This document shows, piece after piece, positions 61,849-64,000 of a DNA stretch of 64,000 nt. This DNA is from Eriocheir sinensis (lineage: Eukaryota; Arthropoda; Malacostraca; Decapoda; Varunidae). The first letter of the stretch is position 1. Each line of letters starts with the position of its first letter. Below the pieces are notes generated by a model that saw nothing but the letters and a program-made list of their open reading frames with translations, did not search any database and was not told the origin of the DNA. Where the stretch lies: contig NC_066517.1 of the NCBI RefSeq assembly GCF_024679095.1, positions 171,256 through 235,255 on the forward strand, in the 5' to 3' direction. A program made the position numbers and the translations under genes.

Positions 61849-62475
61849 CAGCAGCGGTGACCTAAGCCTTCCCCACGGGAGCATGCATTACCCTCAAGCT
61901 TTAGTATTCCAATATGTATAAATCCGGCCCGTAACAGCGGCCCGTCACTCCTCGCTATAAATACAAGCGGCACCTTCGAGTGGCAACATTTCAGCCAGCA
62001 GATGGGCGGGGGTTCGGTTCCCGTTAGCACCGCCAGAGGGCAGCACTGAGGCGAGTCGAGCTGCGTGCCGACCCTTTGAAGCCTTGACTAAGAGTAATCA
62101 AACCCAAAGGGGACAGACTTAGAGAAACTATGGTTCATCAGCTTCACATCGTACCTTAACAATACCCATGAACACCTGTTAGGCATAAGTAAGGAGGCGC
62201 GAGCTTTGTCTTACTGGAATCTAATCTTATTCGTGGTTAAAACTATCACTGCTTTTCAATTCGACTGACTAAAGACCTTCACTTGACCAGCTCTTGACCA
62301 CTGAATGAACAGGCAAGGGGAGGAAGTAGGGGGAAGCGGATCATCGTATTGAGAGCATGGCGGCGGTGTCTCTCGCGCGTGTTTTGTCGTGTGTAGTGTC
62401 GTGAACTTTATCGCTGGTCATCCGCGTCATCCGTCACCGATCACCCTCCACGGCCCGTCAGGAGGATAGATGAAG
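61091..62475 (+). promoter_or_regulatory. GC-rich promoter-like region with TATA box and possible first exon
   Basis: CpG-rich sequence containing (CA)n at 61818-61846, a TATAAATA box at 61956-61963, and an initiator-like TTTCAG with A at 61993, 37 bases downstream. A CTCF-like CCGCCAGAGGGCAGC lies at about 62030-62044. A second candidate start lies near 62355, with GCATGGCGGCGG followed by a short 15-codon frame and a splice-donor-like AAG|GTATGG at about 62474. A possible exon bounded by TTGCAG (61471) and GTAACT (61571) is also seen. None is enough to define a gene. Confidence 0.3.
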
Positions 62476-62934
62476 GTATGGTGAATATTTTGAGCCAATC
62501 TACGTGTCACTTACGCTTATGGTTGCTGTGTAATTTGGTCATCTCCATGAACATCTTCATTTTCACTCACTGCTGGTCAGCCATCACGCGTTACGAAGGT
62601 GGAGGAAGATGGGTTCACAGCTTCCCTCCTGTGTTATTGGCCCCCCTGGTTATTAGTCCAGTAAATCTAGCATAAAATTGTGCCCAACCTAAAACAAATT
62701 GCAATAGATTGTTTCTCACTTCTGAGTGACTTGACTAGTCCTCAGGTACATCATACTAAAAATCCCCATGAATCCATGTGGTGGAAGGGGGTCAACGGCG
62801 GCCATTTTGGAATTTTCTTAAAAGTCATATATCTGGTAAAATAATAGTTTTATCAGGAAACACAACTCAATAAAAATTGTTCAGAATTGATTGTTTTATA
62901 GCAATGGCAGGTTATTTTACAAAGATAAATAAAT
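62476..62934. other. Stretch without recognised gene
   Basis: AT-rich; nothing recognised. Confidence 0.4.
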
Positions 62935-63125
62935 ATATAGGAAAAAAATAATAAAATATTAAATTTTGATTGCTGATTTTATTTTCAAAGACATATTCCT
63001 CAGAACTAGTGGCATCCATGACAAAATGCATCGAAGTAAAAATTGTAGAACAAACTTTCCTCTTTTGAAATATATATACAAGTTTATGCATATTTTAAAA
63101 ATTGACAAAGTTATGAGGGAAAATA
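62935..63125 (+). repeat. Inverted repeat, left arm (~190 bp)
   Basis: GAAAAAAATAATAAAATATT, TTCAAAGAC, CAGAACTAGTGGCAT, ACAAACTTTCCTCTTTTGAA and CAAGTTTATGCATATTTT occur in the same order on the reverse strand of 63790-63975. Confidence 0.88.
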
Positions 63126-63341
63126 TACAGAAAGCCAAGATTGTTGCTTGCTTCTTACTGGTGCATCCCAGTCAGCTGATCGCCTGACTCGCTCAGTACA
63201 GAGCATGAAGAATGTGGAAGGTGGCAACACGTGATATTCCCATATCATCACTTTTCTTGTAAGTATGTTGCTACCTACGTCATTAATGGCTTTTATAATA
63301 TTACAAGTGCTAAGTTAACATACTGGCAAAGTGATGATATT

Positions 63342-63432
63342 ATTATTATTATTATTAGTAGTAGTAGTAGTAGTAGTAGTAGCAGTTGTAGTAGTATTGT
63401 TGCTGTTGTTTTGTTGTTGCTGCTGCTGTTGT

Positions 63433-63474
<42 letters not shown>

Positions 63475-63475
63475 A
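63342..63475. repeat. (ATT)n / (AGT)n microsatellite cluster
   Basis: (ATT)n, (AGT)n, a TGT/TGC-rich middle, and (AGT)n again. Confidence 0.95.
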
Positions 63476-63670
63476 GCACAGAAAATGTTAAAAGAATTAA
63501 TGACAAATATTAGGTTAGTCTAATAAATTTACAGTGTAGCCTATTGTATACAGGTTGTGACACGAGTTTTGCAAATACTTTTAGAGGTGAAGGCACGTGT
63601 TATTTTAAGTTGGAGATGCTCTATGATCATATGCTATTAATTTTGAACACCATAGCTTAGGAGAGTTATA

Positions 63671-63671
<1 letters not shown>

Positions 63672-63745
<74 letters not shown>

Positions 63746-63790
63746 TTATTATTATTATCATTATTATTATTATTAGTAGTAGTAGTAGTA
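63672..63790. repeat. (ATT)n then (AGT)n microsatellite
   Basis: About 100 bp of ATT followed by five AGT units. Confidence 0.95.
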
Positions 63791-63975
63791 TTGTATCTCA
63801 TATCTTTGTTAATGTTCAAAATATGGATAAACTTGAATATTTCAAAAGAGGAAAGCTTGTTCTGCAACTTATATTTTGATGCGTTTTGTCATACATGCCC
63901 CTAGTTCTGCAGAAAAAGTCTTTGAATATTAGCACATTTATTCAATTTCAATAGTTTATTATTTTTTCATATGGG
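63790..63975 (-). repeat. Inverted repeat, right arm (~185 bp)
   Basis: Reverse-complement partner of 62935-63125. The arms enclose about 660 bp with two ATT/AGT microsatellites and no gene. Confidence 0.88.
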
Positions 63976-64000
63976 TTTAGGAGAACAGACAACATTAATA

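Overview
The window reads as repeat-dense animal nuclear DNA, most likely from a decapod crustacean. The support is indirect. There are many long (AC)n, (AT)n, (GA)n and (ATT)n arrays, several families of non-LTR retrotransposons (LINEs), tRNA-derived SINEs, hAT, PIF/Harbinger and piggyBac-like DNA transposon remnants, and an env-bearing Ty3/Gypsy endogenous retrovirus. One LINE 3' tail type looks familiar from crab sequences, but that is recollection and not a search result. No prokaryotic gene organisation, CRISPR array or rRNA is seen. One 100-base run of N (36401-36500) is an assembly gap. Layout, 1-13 kb: a 36-bp minisatellite with 112 full units and no length change fills 1-4056. It is in frame with a short non-repeat C-terminus ending at 4141, so it may be the end of a Ser/Thr/Pro/Ala-rich repeat protein cut by the window edge. 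Then come a SINE (4350-4640), a Harbinger transposase remnant (6245-6775, minus), an element with composite inverted ends (7061-8444), a hAT remnant (8603-10608) and a CpG-rich promoter-like stretch (about 11.0-12.0 kb). Layout, 13-30 kb: a 5'-truncated LINE lies inside an (AC)n array (13431-16240). A second LINE on the minus strand (about 17340-21406) is split by a 1094-bp hAT-type element with a perfect 8-bp target duplication. Several minisatellites, a non-autonomous Harbinger element that still carries a Myb/SANT- or MADF-like exon (26954-27701), and small RT fragments follow. Layout, 30-46 kb: a 1.7-kb degenerate (GACT)n array, CCTTC tracts and an 87-bp minisatellite, then a LINE running into the gap. 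From 37546 to 46188 two inverted arms built partly from a ~152-bp satellite enclose an (AC)n-rich interior. That interior holds three LINE copies cut at (AC)n junctions, one of them split by a fourth LINE. Layout, 46-64 kb: a ~935-bp imperfect tandem duplication, then a decayed errantivirus-like provirus (gag C-terminus, pol, env; about 51430-57327). A pair of nearly identical ~187-bp direct repeats lies outside it. A 42-bp minisatellite split by a SINE, more hAT ends, a LINE fragment and a second GC-rich promoter-like region (61.1-62.5 kb) complete the window. No complete, clearly functional host gene is visible. Nearly all recognisable coding sequence is mobile-element sequence, and almost all of it is broken by frameshifts, stops or truncation. 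The strongest observations are structural: nested insertions that can be ordered in time, the repeated association of LINEs with (AC)n arrays, the satellite-bearing inverted arms, and the phase-perfect coding-compatible minisatellite.
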